Source: Acidovorax sp. SUPP3334
Lineage (GTDB): Bacteria; Pseudomonadota; Gammaproteobacteria; Burkholderiales; Burkholderiaceae_C
Length of the DNA stretch: 64,000 nucleotides
Direction of reading: 5' to 3'
Assembly (NCBI RefSeq): GCF_030159055.1
Contig: NZ_BQXQ01000029.1
Coordinates: 1-64,000, forward strand
Under the pieces are notes generated by a model. It did no database searches. It saw only the letters and a list, made by a program, of their open reading frames with translations, and was not told where the DNA came from. Below, one piece after another: positions 36,272 through 44,439 of this stretch; the stretch's first letter is position 1; each line of letters begins with the position of its first letter. Position numbers and translations under genes: made by a program.

Positions 36272-36544
36272 TCAGCCCGGTTGCACCACGGCGGCGGGGG
36301 CCGCGGCGGGCGGGCCCTCCAACGCATCCTCCAACGCATCGAGCATCTCCAGCGCATCCTGCCGCCACCATTCGGCGGCGGCATAGAAGCCTTCCCACAC
36401 GCAGCCGTTGCAGCCTCGGCCGCAGCAGGTGGTGGGCTCCGCCGGCGGCTGCCGCAGCGCGACCGCATGGGCCTTTGCGCGGGCCTGCAGCGCGGCGAAC
36501 AGGGCGCGTGCGCCGGGCAGGTCGGTGGCGATTTCGTCGGTCAT
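36272..36544 (-). CDS. oxidoreductase-like domain protein (CCGRGC motif)
   Basis: A 90-residue protein with CCGRGCNGCVWEGFY (about 40-54), the signature of the oxidoreductase-like domain (PF09791), four closely spaced Cys that probably hold a metal or cluster. The C-terminus is Ala/Pro-rich. Function is unknown in bacteria; eukaryotic relatives occur in mitochondria. It is followed upstream on the same strand by a small membrane protein at 36563. Confidence 0.75.
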   Translation of the reverse strand: MTDEIATDLPGARALFAALQARAKAHAVALRQPPAEPTTCCGRGCNGCVWEGFYAAAEWWRQDALEMLDALEDALEGPPAAAPAAVVQPG

Positions 36545-36562
36545 CGCATCGGGCCCGGGCCG

Positions 36563-36808
36563 TCAGTAGCGGCGGCGGCCCCCGTAGCGGCGCATGGCGT
36601 AGCGCACGAGGAAGGCAAGGCCCAGCACGAGGGCGAACCAGCCCACCAGGTAGGCCTGCCGCATCATGTCCGCCACGCTGGACGACCGCGCCACGTAAGG
36701 GGCCAGCAGCACGATGAGGCCGATGAGCGCGCAGGTCACGCCCTTGAAAAGCAGCTCTTTGTCGTGCTTGCTGTCGGGACGGTGAACGGGGGGTGGGGGA
36801 AGGGGCAT
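36563..36808 (-). CDS. small two-segment membrane protein
   Basis: An 81-residue protein with two membrane helices (LLFKGVTCALIGLIVLLAPYV and YLVGWFALVLGLAFLVRY) and a basic C-terminal tail (RRYGGRRRY). The Pro-rich N-terminus would face the cytoplasm. It resembles small conserved Burkholderiales membrane proteins of unknown role. Ends 18 bases before the oxidoreductase-like gene and may be cotranscribed. Confidence 0.6.
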   Translation of the reverse strand: MPLPPPPVHRPDSKHDKELLFKGVTCALIGLIVLLAPYVARSSSVADMMRQAYLVGWFALVLGLAFLVRYAMRRYGGRRRY

Positions 36809-36887
36809 GAAGGCCAGGGCCGGGAGTGAAAGCAGGGCCGATTATCCTTGTCGCCCTCGAACCCCCTCAAAAAGCGAAAGACTCTCC

Positions 36888-37901
36888 ATGGCCATCCAGT
36901 GGTTTCCCGGTCACATGCACCTCACGCGCAAGGCGATCGGCGAGCGCATCAAGGACATCGACGTGGTGATCGAACTGCTGGACGCGCGCCTGCCCGGCTC
37001 CAGCAGCAACCCGTTGCTGGCCGAGCTGACCGGGCACAAGCCCGCCGTGAAAGTGCTCAACAAGCAGGACGTGGCCGACCCCGCGCGCACGCCGCTGTGG
37101 CTCGACTGGTACAACGCCCGGTCGGAAACGCGCGCTATCGCGCTCGATGCCTCCGAGCCCGCGCCGGCCCGGCGCCTCATCGACGCCTGCCACCAGCTGG
37201 CCCCGCAGCGCGGCGGCATGGCCAAGCCCATGCGCGTGCTGATCTGCGGCATTCCCAACGTGGGCAAGTCCACGCTCATCAACACGCTCAGCAAGAAGAG
37301 CCAGGCCAAGACGGGCGACGAAGCCGGCATCACCAAGCTGGAGCAGCGCATCACGCTGGCGGACGACTTCTACCTGTGGGACACGCCCGGCATGCTGTGG
37401 CCGCGCATCACCGTGCCGCAAAGCGGCTTCAAGCTGGCCGCCAGCGGCGCCATCGGCCGCAACGCCTACGACGAGGAAGAGGTGGCGCTGGAGCTGATCG
37501 GCTACCTCAAGCAGCACTACGTGCCGCTGATGGAGGCGCGCTACAAGCTGGGCCTGCCCGCGGGCGCCGTGGGCGACATGCAGGACGAAGAGATCCTGGA
37601 GGCCGTGGCCCGCAAGCGCGGGGCCATCATGGCTGGCGGGCGCGTCAACCTGCAAAAGGCGGCCGAACTGGTGATGACCGACTTTCGCACCGCCATCCTG
37701 GGCCGCATCACGCTGGAAACGCCTGCCGAGTTCGAGGTCTGGCAGGCCGAAGGCGCCCGCCAGGAAGCGCTGCGCGCCGCCAAGAAGGAGGCCAAAGGCC
37801 GCAAGCGCGGCAGCCGCGGACCGGAAGGGGGCGCCGCCGACGGTGGCGAGTCGCCGCCAGGCGAAGGCGGCGCGGACGCGGGCGACGGCTCGGGGGACTG
37901 A
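36888..37901 (+). CDS. ylqF: circularly permuted GTPase, YlqF/RbgA family
   Basis: A 337-residue GTPase with motifs in permuted order: G4 NKQD (58-61), G1 GIPNVGKS (121-128) and G3 DTPG (165-168). It opens with WFPGHMHLTRK, the RbgA signature. RbgA acts in late assembly of the 50S ribosomal subunit. The last 40 residues are a charged Gly/Asp/Lys tail, longer than usual. It diverges from the small membrane protein upstream. Confidence 0.9.
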   Translation: MAIQWFPGHMHLTRKAIGERIKDIDVVIELLDARLPGSSSNPLLAELTGHKPAVKVLNKQDVADPARTPLWLDWYNARSETRAIALDASEPAPARRLIDACHQLAPQRGGMAKPMRVLICGIPNVGKSTLINTLSKKSQAKTGDEAGITKLEQRITLADDFYLWDTPGMLWPRITVPQSGFKLAASGAIGRNAYDEEEVALELIGYLKQHYVPLMEARYKLGLPAGAVGDMQDEEILEAVARKRGAIMAGGRVNLQKAAELVMTDFRTAILGRITLETPAEFEVWQAEGARQEALRAAKKEAKGRKRGSRGPEGGAADGGESPPGEGGADAGDGSGD

Positions 37902-37930
37902 CGCCTCGCGATGCCGGCGGGCCGGCGTGC

Positions 37931-37960
37931 GCTGGTGGGTGCTGGTGGGTGCTGGTGGGC
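37931..37960 (+). repeat. tandem repeat, three 10-bp units
   Basis: GCTGGTGGGT occurs three times head to tail, the last ending in C. It lies just after the ylqF stop in non-coding DNA and has no evident role; probably a slippage-prone tract. Confidence 0.8.
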
Positions 37961-38001
37961 GATGTTTTGCGCGGGCCGGGGCGTTGCAGGGCCCGGTTCG
38001 G

Positions 38002-38070
38002 TGATTTGATGTCAAATCGTGCTCCCGCCCTAGATAATCATGCGGTGACAGCTATGAAAGTAATAGCAAT
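38002..38070 (+). repeat. probable dispersed hairpin repeat, copy C
   Basis: GATTTGA (38002-38008) and TCAAATC (38011-38017) form a hairpin, followed after 30 bases by CAGCTAT...ATAGCAAT (about 38049-38070), the same terminal GCTAT/ATAGC stem seen in copies A and B. The middle portion differs more. It is the only A+T-rich stretch in this gap. Membership of the family is likely but not certain. Confidence 0.5.
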
Positions 38071-38071
38071 T

Positions 38072-38107
38072 GGCCGCTCTGGCCGCTCTGGCCGCTCTGG
38101 CCGTTTT
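38072..38107 (+). repeat. tandem repeat, four 9-bp units
   Basis: GGCCGCTCT three times, then GGCCGTTTT. It directly abuts the hairpin repeat. As a 9-base unit it would keep any frame open, and on the minus strand it would encode a repeating Pro-Glu-Arg, but no gene crosses it. Confidence 0.8.
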
Positions 38108-38186
38108 GGCTGGCGGGCGGCTGGACACGCGGCGTTAACGGGCGCTAACAGGAGCTCACAGACGCTACCGGGCGCTGCAGCGTGCT

Positions 38187-39869
38187 TCAGCCGCGATCCG
38201 GCGCAGCGTGCTCCTGCCCCGTGTCCTCGGCCGGCGCCTGCATGCCATGGGTCGCATGCAGGCGGTCTTCCAGCGCCAGAAACCAGCGCAGCAGCCGCGC
38301 GGCGTGGTCCACGGCGTGGTGCGGCAGCAGGCGGCGCGGCTCCGACTGGCGCTGGGCGCAGGCGATGCGCACGGCCGGCGGCGTGCCCGGGGCCGAGGCT
38401 TCGATGTCGATCTGGTAGGCCGCATGGGCATCGTCGGGCGGGTCGCCGGGGGCTTCCTCTGCGTTGCGCCAACTGAGCTTGAGGGCCAGGCCCCAGGGCT
38501 CGCCCTGGTGCATGCAGGGCTGGCGCACGCCCACCCACACATCGCCCTCCCACCAGCCGTTGCGCTCGTCGTCCCACCAGTCGTTGTACCGCTCGGTGAA
38601 CACGGGCAGCTGCGACAGCGCCTCGATGCGCTCGGCCGACAGCGCGGCCACCAGCCGCCGCCACACCGGCTCGCCCGCCCGCGCATGGGCGACGGCCTTG
38701 CGGGCGTAGTCGAGCACGCCTTGCCAAGCCTGTTCACAGGCCTGCGCAGCGGCGGGGTCGGCGCCGTCTTCAAGCAATGGCTCCCACGGTCCCGGCACGC
38801 CTGCGGCATACCGCCGGTGCATGACGGTCAACCCGTCGCTGCGGGGCTCGGGCGTCGGCCGCCAGCGGGCCGCCAGCCGGCGCCACCAGCCTTGCCGCGC
38901 GGTGCCGTCGTCGATGGACAGGTGAAAGTCCCAGGTCTTCCAGACCGTCATGAACAGGCCGTCGGTGTAGGTGTCGCCGTCCTCGTCCACATGTTGGCGG
39001 CACAGCATGAAGTCGGTGGCGCCGAACCAGCCCACGGCCTTCTTGTGCGCCGCATCGAGCAGCCGCGACCGCAGCAACTGCCGCAGGTGGGCCGCGTGCA
39101 TCGCGCCGCCGGGGCACAGGGCCGTGTCGTGCGCCAGATCGGCGGCCAGTTGCTCGGGGCTGCGCAGCACGGCTTGCCCAGCGTGCAGCGCGGCCAGCAG
39201 GGCGGGGCGGTCGGGCAGCATGTCCAGGCGGCCCGGCTCGCCCACTGCCAGGCGGTGGATCAGCGAGGGTTCGAAAACGGCGGCCAGCGGTTCTGCGGAA
39301 AAAGCGGCCCGGTCGTGATCGCCGTGCGCCGCACCGAAGCGGTAGGGCACCGACACGTCGCCGCCGGCCTGCAGGCCATGGCGGCCGGTGAACAGCGCCA
39401 CCTGCGCGCTGAGCGGGCCGCCGATGCGCAGCGCGAAAGGCGCCGGACCGCCGGGCGCGTCGTTCGCTGCGCCCTCGCCGCCGCACCACAGCAGGCCATC
39501 GACCTGCAGGGCGCCGGTGATCGTGGCGGCCGTGCTGCCCAGCACCGCATGGCCCCAGTGCGCATCGCCGCACACCAGCAATGGCATGGCCGGGCCGACC
39601 GGCGCCGTGACCGCACCGGCCACGCGAAGGGTGCCTTGCACGATCAGCAGGGCGGGCGCAACGGGCAGGCTCTGCGCCGCCGTGCCCAGCGCTTGCGTTG
39701 CGAGCGGAGCGCCCAGGTCCAGGGCCGGCAGCGAAACGTCGCCCTGCACGCACACGGCGCCCGTGGCCGCGACGGCCTGTGCCAGCGCCTCGGGGAACTC
39801 GCCCAAGCCTTCGGGCCAGAGGCGACGGGCTTCTTCCAGTGAAATCGGCTGGGCGGTGGGCGGGTTCAT
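38187..39869 (-). CDS. hypothetical protein with beta-helix-like N-terminal repeats
   Basis: A 560-residue protein I do not recognise firmly. Residues about 38-200 contain repeated short strands with Gly-Asp turns (VCVQGDVSLPALDLG, LLIVQGTLRVAGAV, LLVCGDAHWGHAVLG, ALQVDGLLWCGG), the pattern of a right-handed beta-helix as in polymer-forming cytoskeletal proteins. The C-terminal half is rich in Trp (WWDDERNGWWEGDVW) and shares no motif I know. No signal peptide. ATG 39869 is used. It stands alone, divergent from the aspartoacylase gene. Confidence 0.6.
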   Translation of the reverse strand: MNPPTAQPISLEEARRLWPEGLGEFPEALAQAVAATGAVCVQGDVSLPALDLGAPLATQALGTAAQSLPVAPALLIVQGTLRVAGAVTAPVGPAMPLLVCGDAHWGHAVLGSTAATITGALQVDGLLWCGGEGAANDAPGGPAPFALRIGGPLSAQVALFTGRHGLQAGGDVSVPYRFGAAHGDHDRAAFSAEPLAAVFEPSLIHRLAVGEPGRLDMLPDRPALLAALHAGQAVLRSPEQLAADLAHDTALCPGGAMHAAHLRQLLRSRLLDAAHKKAVGWFGATDFMLCRQHVDEDGDTYTDGLFMTVWKTWDFHLSIDDGTARQGWWRRLAARWRPTPEPRSDGLTVMHRRYAAGVPGPWEPLLEDGADPAAAQACEQAWQGVLDYARKAVAHARAGEPVWRRLVAALSAERIEALSQLPVFTERYNDWWDDERNGWWEGDVWVGVRQPCMHQGEPWGLALKLSWRNAEEAPGDPPDDAHAAYQIDIEASAPGTPPAVRIACAQRQSEPRRLLPHHAVDHAARLLRWFLALEDRLHATHGMQAPAEDTGQEHAAPDRG

Positions 39870-40093
39870 GGTCGAAGGTCGGGGCAGGGCGCCCAGGCCC
39901 CGTGGCGTGGGTGGGCGTGGGTGGGCGTGATTTTCGGGGTCGGCACCCCTGCGGGCGATCCTACAAGAGGGCGCCCGGGCGAAGGCCATTGCAGGCGATG
40001 CAACTTTGCGCCGAAGCCGCTACGATGGCCGGCTTCCCCATCTTCCCACCGGACGGGCGGCCCCAAGCCGGACACGCCCTCCGCCGCACTGCG

Positions 40094-41026
40094 ATGAGCC
40101 TCTCTCCTCCCTTGTTCGAAGTCCTGCCGCGCGATCTGTCCGCTTACCGCGAGGGCAACACCGGCATTCCCTACGTGCACCGTTTCGCCTCGGGCCAGCC
40201 CGGCCCGCATGTGCTGATCAACGCGCTCACGCACGGCAACGAGATCTGCGGCATGGTGGCCGCCACGCACCTGCTGGACAGCGGCGTGCGGCCTTTGAAA
40301 GGCACGCTCACCATCAGCTTCGCCAACGTGCAGGCGTACGAGTCGTTCGACCGGGGCCGGCCTTTCGACAGCCGCCAGATCGACCACAACCTCAACCGCG
40401 TTTGGTCGGCCGCCGAGCTGGAAGGCAGCCTGGATAGCATCGAGATGCGCCGCGCGCGAGAACTGCGCCCGGTGGTGGCCGCGGCCGATCACGTGCTGGA
40501 CATTCATTCCACGAGCCAAGACGTCGAGCCGTTTTGGGTGTACCCCGCGTATGCCCGCAATGCCGAGGTGGCGTGCGCCATCGGCCGGCCCGCCGTGCAC
40601 CTGCTGATGCCGAGCGGGCTGGGTTCCGGAACCCCGCTGATCCAGCACGGGCGCCTGGGCGAGGCGGCGGGCGCGGGCACGGGCCTGGTGGTGGAATGCG
40701 GGCAGCACTTTCTGCGCTCGGCGGGCGAGGTGGCCACCACGGCGGCACTCGATTTTCTGGGCTACTTCGGGCTGATCGAACGTGACCGCCCCGCGCCCGG
40801 GCCGCAGCGCCGCTACGAGCTGCTGCAGACCTGCATGGTGAAGACGCCGGAGTTCCGCTTCACGCGGCCATTGGTCGGTTTCGAGGTGTTTGCCGATGGT
40901 GAGCTGATCGCCACCGACGGGGAGGATGAGATCCGCGCCCTGTGCGACGGCTGCACGGTGATGATGCCGACCCGTGCGCCCATCGTGGGCCGCGAGGCGG
41001 TGTACCTCACCCGCCCGGTGCCCTGA
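40094..41026 (+). CDS. aspartoacylase/succinylglutamate desuccinylase-family zinc amidohydrolase
   Basis: A 310-residue carboxypeptidase-like enzyme. The zinc ligands are His47 and Glu50 (HGNE) and His138 (DIHSTS); Arg and Asn of the substrate site appear in DHNLNRVW, and the catalytic Glu is probably in VVECGQHF. The family removes acyl groups from N-acyl amino acids (aspartate, glutamate, ectoine precursors). No arginine succinyltransferase genes are near, so a role in the AST pathway is unlikely. Single-gene unit. Confidence 0.8.
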   Translation: MSLSPPLFEVLPRDLSAYREGNTGIPYVHRFASGQPGPHVLINALTHGNEICGMVAATHLLDSGVRPLKGTLTISFANVQAYESFDRGRPFDSRQIDHNLNRVWSAAELEGSLDSIEMRRARELRPVVAAADHVLDIHSTSQDVEPFWVYPAYARNAEVACAIGRPAVHLLMPSGLGSGTPLIQHGRLGEAAGAGTGLVVECGQHFLRSAGEVATTAALDFLGYFGLIERDRPAPGPQRRYELLQTCMVKTPEFRFTRPLVGFEVFADGELIATDGEDEIRALCDGCTVMMPTRAPIVGREAVYLTRPVP

Positions 41027-41153
41027 GCCTTCGGGGAACTGATCGAGCGGTTGTGCGTGGTGCGTTGTGCCGGAGGGCCTTGCACCGCATCGCGGGGTGC
41101 GGCGCGGCGCCTGCCGGGCGGCGCGATGCAGGCCGCCGGCAGGCCTTTGCGAA

Positions 41154-41408
41154 TCAGGCGCTGGCGGGGGCGACGTGGCCTTCTTCGGCGTGGCCTTCCT
41201 GCGGCAGGATCTTGCCGGCATTCACATACAGCTCGTACTGATCGCGGGGCATGGCGGCGAGGCCTGCCGCGTCGTTGTCCGCCGTCCAGCTCAAGGTCAC
41301 GCTGTCGGGGGCGTGGACCAGCTCGACCGGGCCCTCGGGAATGGCGATCGGCATGCCGTCGCCTTCGCGGTAAGTGACTTCTCCGCGAATGGTGGCGTGT
41401 TGCTTCAT
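41154..41408 (-). CDS. hypothetical small protein
   Basis: An 84-residue acidic protein from ATG 41408. It reads MKQHATIRGEVTYREGDG, ending in a His/Glu-rich tail (PQEGHAEEGHVAPASA). It looks like one small beta-domain (VTLSWTADNDAAGLAAMP, YELYVNAGKI). Codon use is consistent with a real gene and AGGAGGAC lies upstream. No family or function can be given; the tail might bind metal. Confidence 0.55.
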   Translation of the reverse strand: MKQHATIRGEVTYREGDGMPIAIPEGPVELVHAPDSVTLSWTADNDAAGLAAMPRDQYELYVNAGKILPQEGHAEEGHVAPASA

Positions 41409-41674
41409 GGGATGGTCCTCCTCGGGTGGTTGCTATAGGCCGCGCCGGTAGCCGGGCGGCTGAAGCCATTACATGGCAGCCCGGGCAGCGGGCGTGTCGG
41501 ACCCGTTCCCGAATTGTTGCGCTGCAAGAATTGCCCCTGCTTCGCTCCTGCCGTGCTCCTGCAGCGTCCTTGCCGCGCCCTTGCAGCACTCTTCTGACGA
41601 CTCACCTTCCGCCGGTCAAGGCCCGTCACACGCCCGATGAAGCCGATGCGCGCGCCCCCAAGCCGCATCGCCCA

Positions 41675-42904
41675 TCAGCGCACAGGGGCCGGCGCGCGCC
41701 GCGCCAGCCGCGCGTCGTACACCATCGCCAGGGCGTTGAGCACCGCCACGCCCAGCCCGGCAAGGCAGGCCGCGCCCCAGCCGCCGCGCTGCCACGCGGC
41801 CGACCCCACCGCCGAGCCGAGCGCGGCGCCGGTGAAGTACGTGGTCATGTACACCGCGTTCAGGCGCGAGCGCGCGTCGGGCGCCAGCTGGTAGATCACG
41901 TTCTGGTTGCTGATGTGCACGCCCTGCAGCGCCAGGTCGATCACCAGCATGCCGACCAGGAACCACACGATGGACGTGCCACCCAGCCACAGGGCCGCCC
42001 AGCTGGCCAGCACCAGCAATACCGACACCCGGGTGGTGAGCTGCTCGCGCCCCTGGTCGGCCAGGCGGCCGGCCACATTGGCCATCAGCGCGCCGGCCAC
42101 GCCGGCCAGCCCGACGAGGCCGATGTGCGCATCGCTCATGCGGTGGGCGGGGCCGGCCAGCATCAGTGCCATGGTGGAAAACAGCACGCTCACCGAGGCG
42201 AACGACAGCCCGCCCAGCAGCGCGCGGCTGCGCAGCCGCGGATGGCGCATCGCCAGCGTGCCGAGCGAACGCAGCACCTGTCCGTAGCTGGGAGGGTTGG
42301 GGCTGCGCAGCGCGGGCAGCGCGAACCACAGCGCCACCGCCACCAGCAGCATGGCCACGCCGCCCACGCGGTACACGAGGTTCCACCCGCCCAGGCCCGA
42401 CAGCACGCCGGCCACGCTGCGCGCCGCCAGAATGCCGGTGAGCAGGCCGCTCATCACCAGCCCCACCGCCTGCCCGCTGCGCCCCGGCGCGGCCAGCGCC
42501 GCTGCCATGGGCACCAGCACCTGCGCCGCCACCGAGAACAGCCCCGTCATCAGCGTGCCCAGCGCCAGCAGCGCGAAGCTGTCGGCAAATCCGCTCATGA
42601 ACAGGCCGATGGCCGCCAGCACCATGAGCGTGGCGATCAGCCGGCGCCGCTCCAGCTTGTCGCCCAGCGGCACGAGCAGCAGCAGCCCGAAGGCATAGGC
42701 CACCTGCGCGATGGTGACGGTGAGCGCCGCCGTGCCCTCGGACACGTCGAGGTGCACGGCGATGGAATGCAGCAGCGGCTGGTTGAAATAATTGGCCCCG
42801 GCGCACAGGCCGCAGGCCACGGCCATGAGCAGCAGTACGGGCGTGGACAGGCCCGCTCTGGCGGGAAGGCGGGACGATGAGGCGGGCAGGGCGTTGGGTG
42901 GCAT
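41675..42904 (-). CDS. MFS transporter, YnfM-like
   Basis: A 409-residue, 12-segment exporter. It begins near LMAVACGLCAGANYFNQPLLHSIA and has LLVPLGDKLERRRLI after helix 2, similar to the YnfM/arabinose-exporter-like branch. ATG 42904 is chosen over the TTG at 42931. Likely exports a drug or metabolite by proton antiport; substrate unknown. No companion genes; it lies between a small gene and a RidA-like gene on the same strand. Confidence 0.8.
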   Translation of the reverse strand: MPPNALPASSSRLPARAGLSTPVLLLMAVACGLCAGANYFNQPLLHSIAVHLDVSEGTAALTVTIAQVAYAFGLLLLVPLGDKLERRRLIATLMVLAAIGLFMSGFADSFALLALGTLMTGLFSVAAQVLVPMAAALAAPGRSGQAVGLVMSGLLTGILAARSVAGVLSGLGGWNLVYRVGGVAMLLVAVALWFALPALRSPNPPSYGQVLRSLGTLAMRHPRLRSRALLGGLSFASVSVLFSTMALMLAGPAHRMSDAHIGLVGLAGVAGALMANVAGRLADQGREQLTTRVSVLLVLASWAALWLGGTSIVWFLVGMLVIDLALQGVHISNQNVIYQLAPDARSRLNAVYMTTYFTGAALGSAVGSAAWQRGGWGAACLAGLGVAVLNALAMVYDARLARRAPAPVR

Positions 42905-43024
42905 GCGCAAAAAGAGGGTCGAGCTGAGCAATGGTGAAACGGCGGGCGGCGGGATCTTGGAACCTTCGTAGCTCGGTACCGGCCGCCCCGGCGGCGAAAG
43001 AGTGCGGACCGATCGGCGGACCGA

Positions 43025-43540
43025 TCAGCGGGCCGGCACGTAGGCGAGCGCGTCTATTTCGAACAGCATGCCGTCCAGCGCCAGACGCGGCACGGGGATG
43101 AGGGTGCATGCAGGTGTCGGAGCGCCGGCCCATCCGGCCATGAGCGCCTGGCTGAAGGTGCGCAGGCGACCTTCGTCATGGTCCACGATCAGCACGGTGA
43201 GCTTGGCCACATCTTTCAATCCGGCCCCTGCTGCGCCGAGCGCGGTACGCAGATTGGCCAGCGCCAGGTCCACCTGGCCCGCGAAGCCTTCCGCCAGGCG
43301 GCCCTGGGCGTCCTCCCCGCCCTGGCCCGCCACATGCACCGTGCGCGCCGCGCCTTGCACCACCGCCAAGTGCGAATAGCCGTTGGGCTGCGGGTCGTAC
43401 AGGCCCGGCGGGTTCAGCAGCGACAACGCCATGGCCGGGGCGCCACGGGTGCCCAGGGGGGCGATGTAAGCCGCTGCAGCGGGGCCGGGAGAGCGGCTGG
43501 AATGGGCGGTGGAAGCAGTGGCGGGGTTCGGGCTGGACAT
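43025..43540 (-). CDS. RidA/YjgF-like protein under SoxR control
   Basis: A 171-residue protein with a RidA fold after an Ala/Ser-rich leader of about 35 residues. Visible are YSHLAVVQGAARTVHVAGQGGED, VDLALANLRTALGAAGAGLKDVAKLTVLIVD and TLIPVPRLALDGMLFEIDALA. Canonical RidA Arg105 is replaced around VPRLA, where an Arg is present, so imine deaminase activity is possible. ATG 43540 is used; ATG 43432 would give the standard 136-residue form. A SoxR-type promoter lies just upstream, so it is probably induced by redox-cycling compounds. Confidence 0.75.
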   Translation of the reverse strand: MSSPNPATASTAHSSRSPGPAAAAYIAPLGTRGAPAMALSLLNPPGLYDPQPNGYSHLAVVQGAARTVHVAGQGGEDAQGRLAEGFAGQVDLALANLRTALGAAGAGLKDVAKLTVLIVDHDEGRLRTFSQALMAGWAGAPTPACTLIPVPRLALDGMLFEIDALAYVPAR

Positions 43541-43573
43541 GGGGCAACAGGGCTTTGGAGTGAAGAGGCCTGC

Positions 43574-43604
43574 AGTATCAAACCTCAATTAGACTTGAGG
43601 TCAA
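43574..43604 (-). promoter_or_regulatory. SoxR-dependent promoter of the RidA-like gene
   Basis: CCTCAATTAGACTTGAGG (43583-43600) is a near-perfect SoxR box (arms CCTCAA/TTGAGG). On the minus strand it lies between -35 TTGACC (43599-43604) and -10 GATACT (43574-43579) with a 19-base spacer, the overlong spacing that MerR-family activators correct. It points to the RidA-like gene and lies 29 bases before soxR. Confidence 0.85.
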
Positions 43605-43628
43605 CCCTTTCCAACGCCTTCCGTTTCC

Positions 43629-44186
43629 ATGCCCGCAGACGACCCCTCCGGCTCCGCCAAAACCAACCCTGAACTGACCGTGGGCGAGGTGGCCGCGCGC
43701 AGCGGCCTCGCCGTATCGGCGCTGCACTTCTATGAGGCCAAGGGGCTGATCGGCAGCGTGCGCAGCGCGGGCAACCAGCGGCGCTACCCGCGTTCGGTGC
43801 TGCGGCGCGTGGCGGTGATCAAGGTGGCGCAGCGCATGGGCGTGCCGCTGTCGGACATTGCCGAGGCGCTGCAGGCGCTGCCCCAGGGCCGTACGCCCAC
43901 CGCGGCCGACTGGCGGCGCATGTCGGCGGCCTGGAAGAACGGGCTGGATGACCGCATCCGCATGCTGACGCAGTTGCGCGATCAGCTCGACGGGTGCATC
44001 GGCTGCGGCTGCCTGTCGCTCAAGGACTGCCCGCTGCGCAATGCCCAGGACCAACTGGCCCAGGCCGGGCCGGGGCCGCATTTCGAAGCAGCGGCCGCGC
44101 CGGTCGCTGCTGCCGAACCTGCCGTGCCTGCCATGCCCCAGTGGATCTGGCCGGCGCCCAAGAAAAAACGGCGGCCTGCGCTGTAA
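43629..44186 (+). CDS. soxR: redox-sensitive transcriptional activator SoxR
   Basis: A 185-residue MerR-family activator. The N-terminal helix-turn-helix reads [20 protein letters not shown], followed by the dimer helix, and the [2Fe-2S] ligands Cys123, Cys126, Cys128 and Cys134 ([12 protein letters not shown]) match E. coli SoxR in spacing. Oxidation of the cluster activates target promoters. The C-terminal 45 residues after the cluster are an extra Ala/Pro tail ending KKKRRPAL. No soxS is nearby, so as in most non-enterics it probably acts directly, here on the divergent RidA-like gene. Confidence 0.9.
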   Translation: MPADDPSGSAKTNPELTVGEVAARSGLAVSALHFYEAKGLIGSVRSAGNQRRYPRSVLRRVAVIKVAQRMGVPLSDIAEALQALPQGRTPTAADWRRMSAAWKNGLDDRIRMLTQLRDQLDGCIGCGCLSLKDCPLRNAQDQLAQAGPGPHFEAAAAPVAAAEPAVPAMPQWIWPAPKKKRRPAL

Positions 44187-44202
44187 GCCAGCGCAGGCCG
44201 CC
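44161..44202 (-). terminator. terminator embedded in the 3' end of soxR
   Basis: GGCGGCCTGCGCT (44170-44182) and AGCGCAGGCCGCC (44190-44202) form a perfect 13-bp stem with a 7-base loop that holds the soxR TAA. On the minus strand it is followed by CGTTTTTTCTT, a full intrinsic terminator for the minus-strand gene that ends at 44234. The T tract is the AAAAAA coding for the Lys codons of soxR. For plus-strand transcripts the stem lacks a T run. Confidence 0.85.
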
Positions 44203-44233
44203 ATCGGTGGGCAGGGCGGACGAGCCGGCCCGT

Positions 44234-44377
44234 TTACTTGTTCTTCAACTTGCCGCGGGGGGCCACGGCGGTGATGGGTGCCATGGGGCGGTCGGAACCG
44301 CCGCTTTCTTTCGGGGGCGAAGTGTCCTTCTTGGGTTTCTTCGCCATCTTGTTGCTGCGCTGTTCGCCTTTGGCCAT
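44234..44377 (-). CDS. small basic protein
   Basis: A 47-residue Lys-rich protein: MAKGEQRSNKMAKKPKKD then a Pro/Ser stretch and APRGKLKNK. GGAG lies eight bases before ATG 44377, and a strong terminator follows its stop, so it is probably expressed. Similar tiny basic proteins are conserved in Comamonadaceae; the function is unknown, perhaps binding nucleic acid. Confidence 0.6.
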   Translation of the reverse strand: MAKGEQRSNKMAKKPKKDTSPPKESGGSDRPMAPITAVAPRGKLKNK

Positions 44378-44439
44378 AGGGTGCTCCGTATCAGGTCGCC
44401 GGATGGGACCGTGGCGCGATGGTACGCCACAAATCCTCG

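Noticed and set aside
37931-38107. Short repeats as a CRISPR array
   Set aside because: Units are 9-10 bases head to tail with no spacers, and no cas genes are present.
43432-43540. RidA-like gene starting at 43432 only
   Set aside because: Kept as an alternative: it gives the standard family length, but the longer ATG at 43540 lies closer to the SoxR promoter and cannot be excluded.
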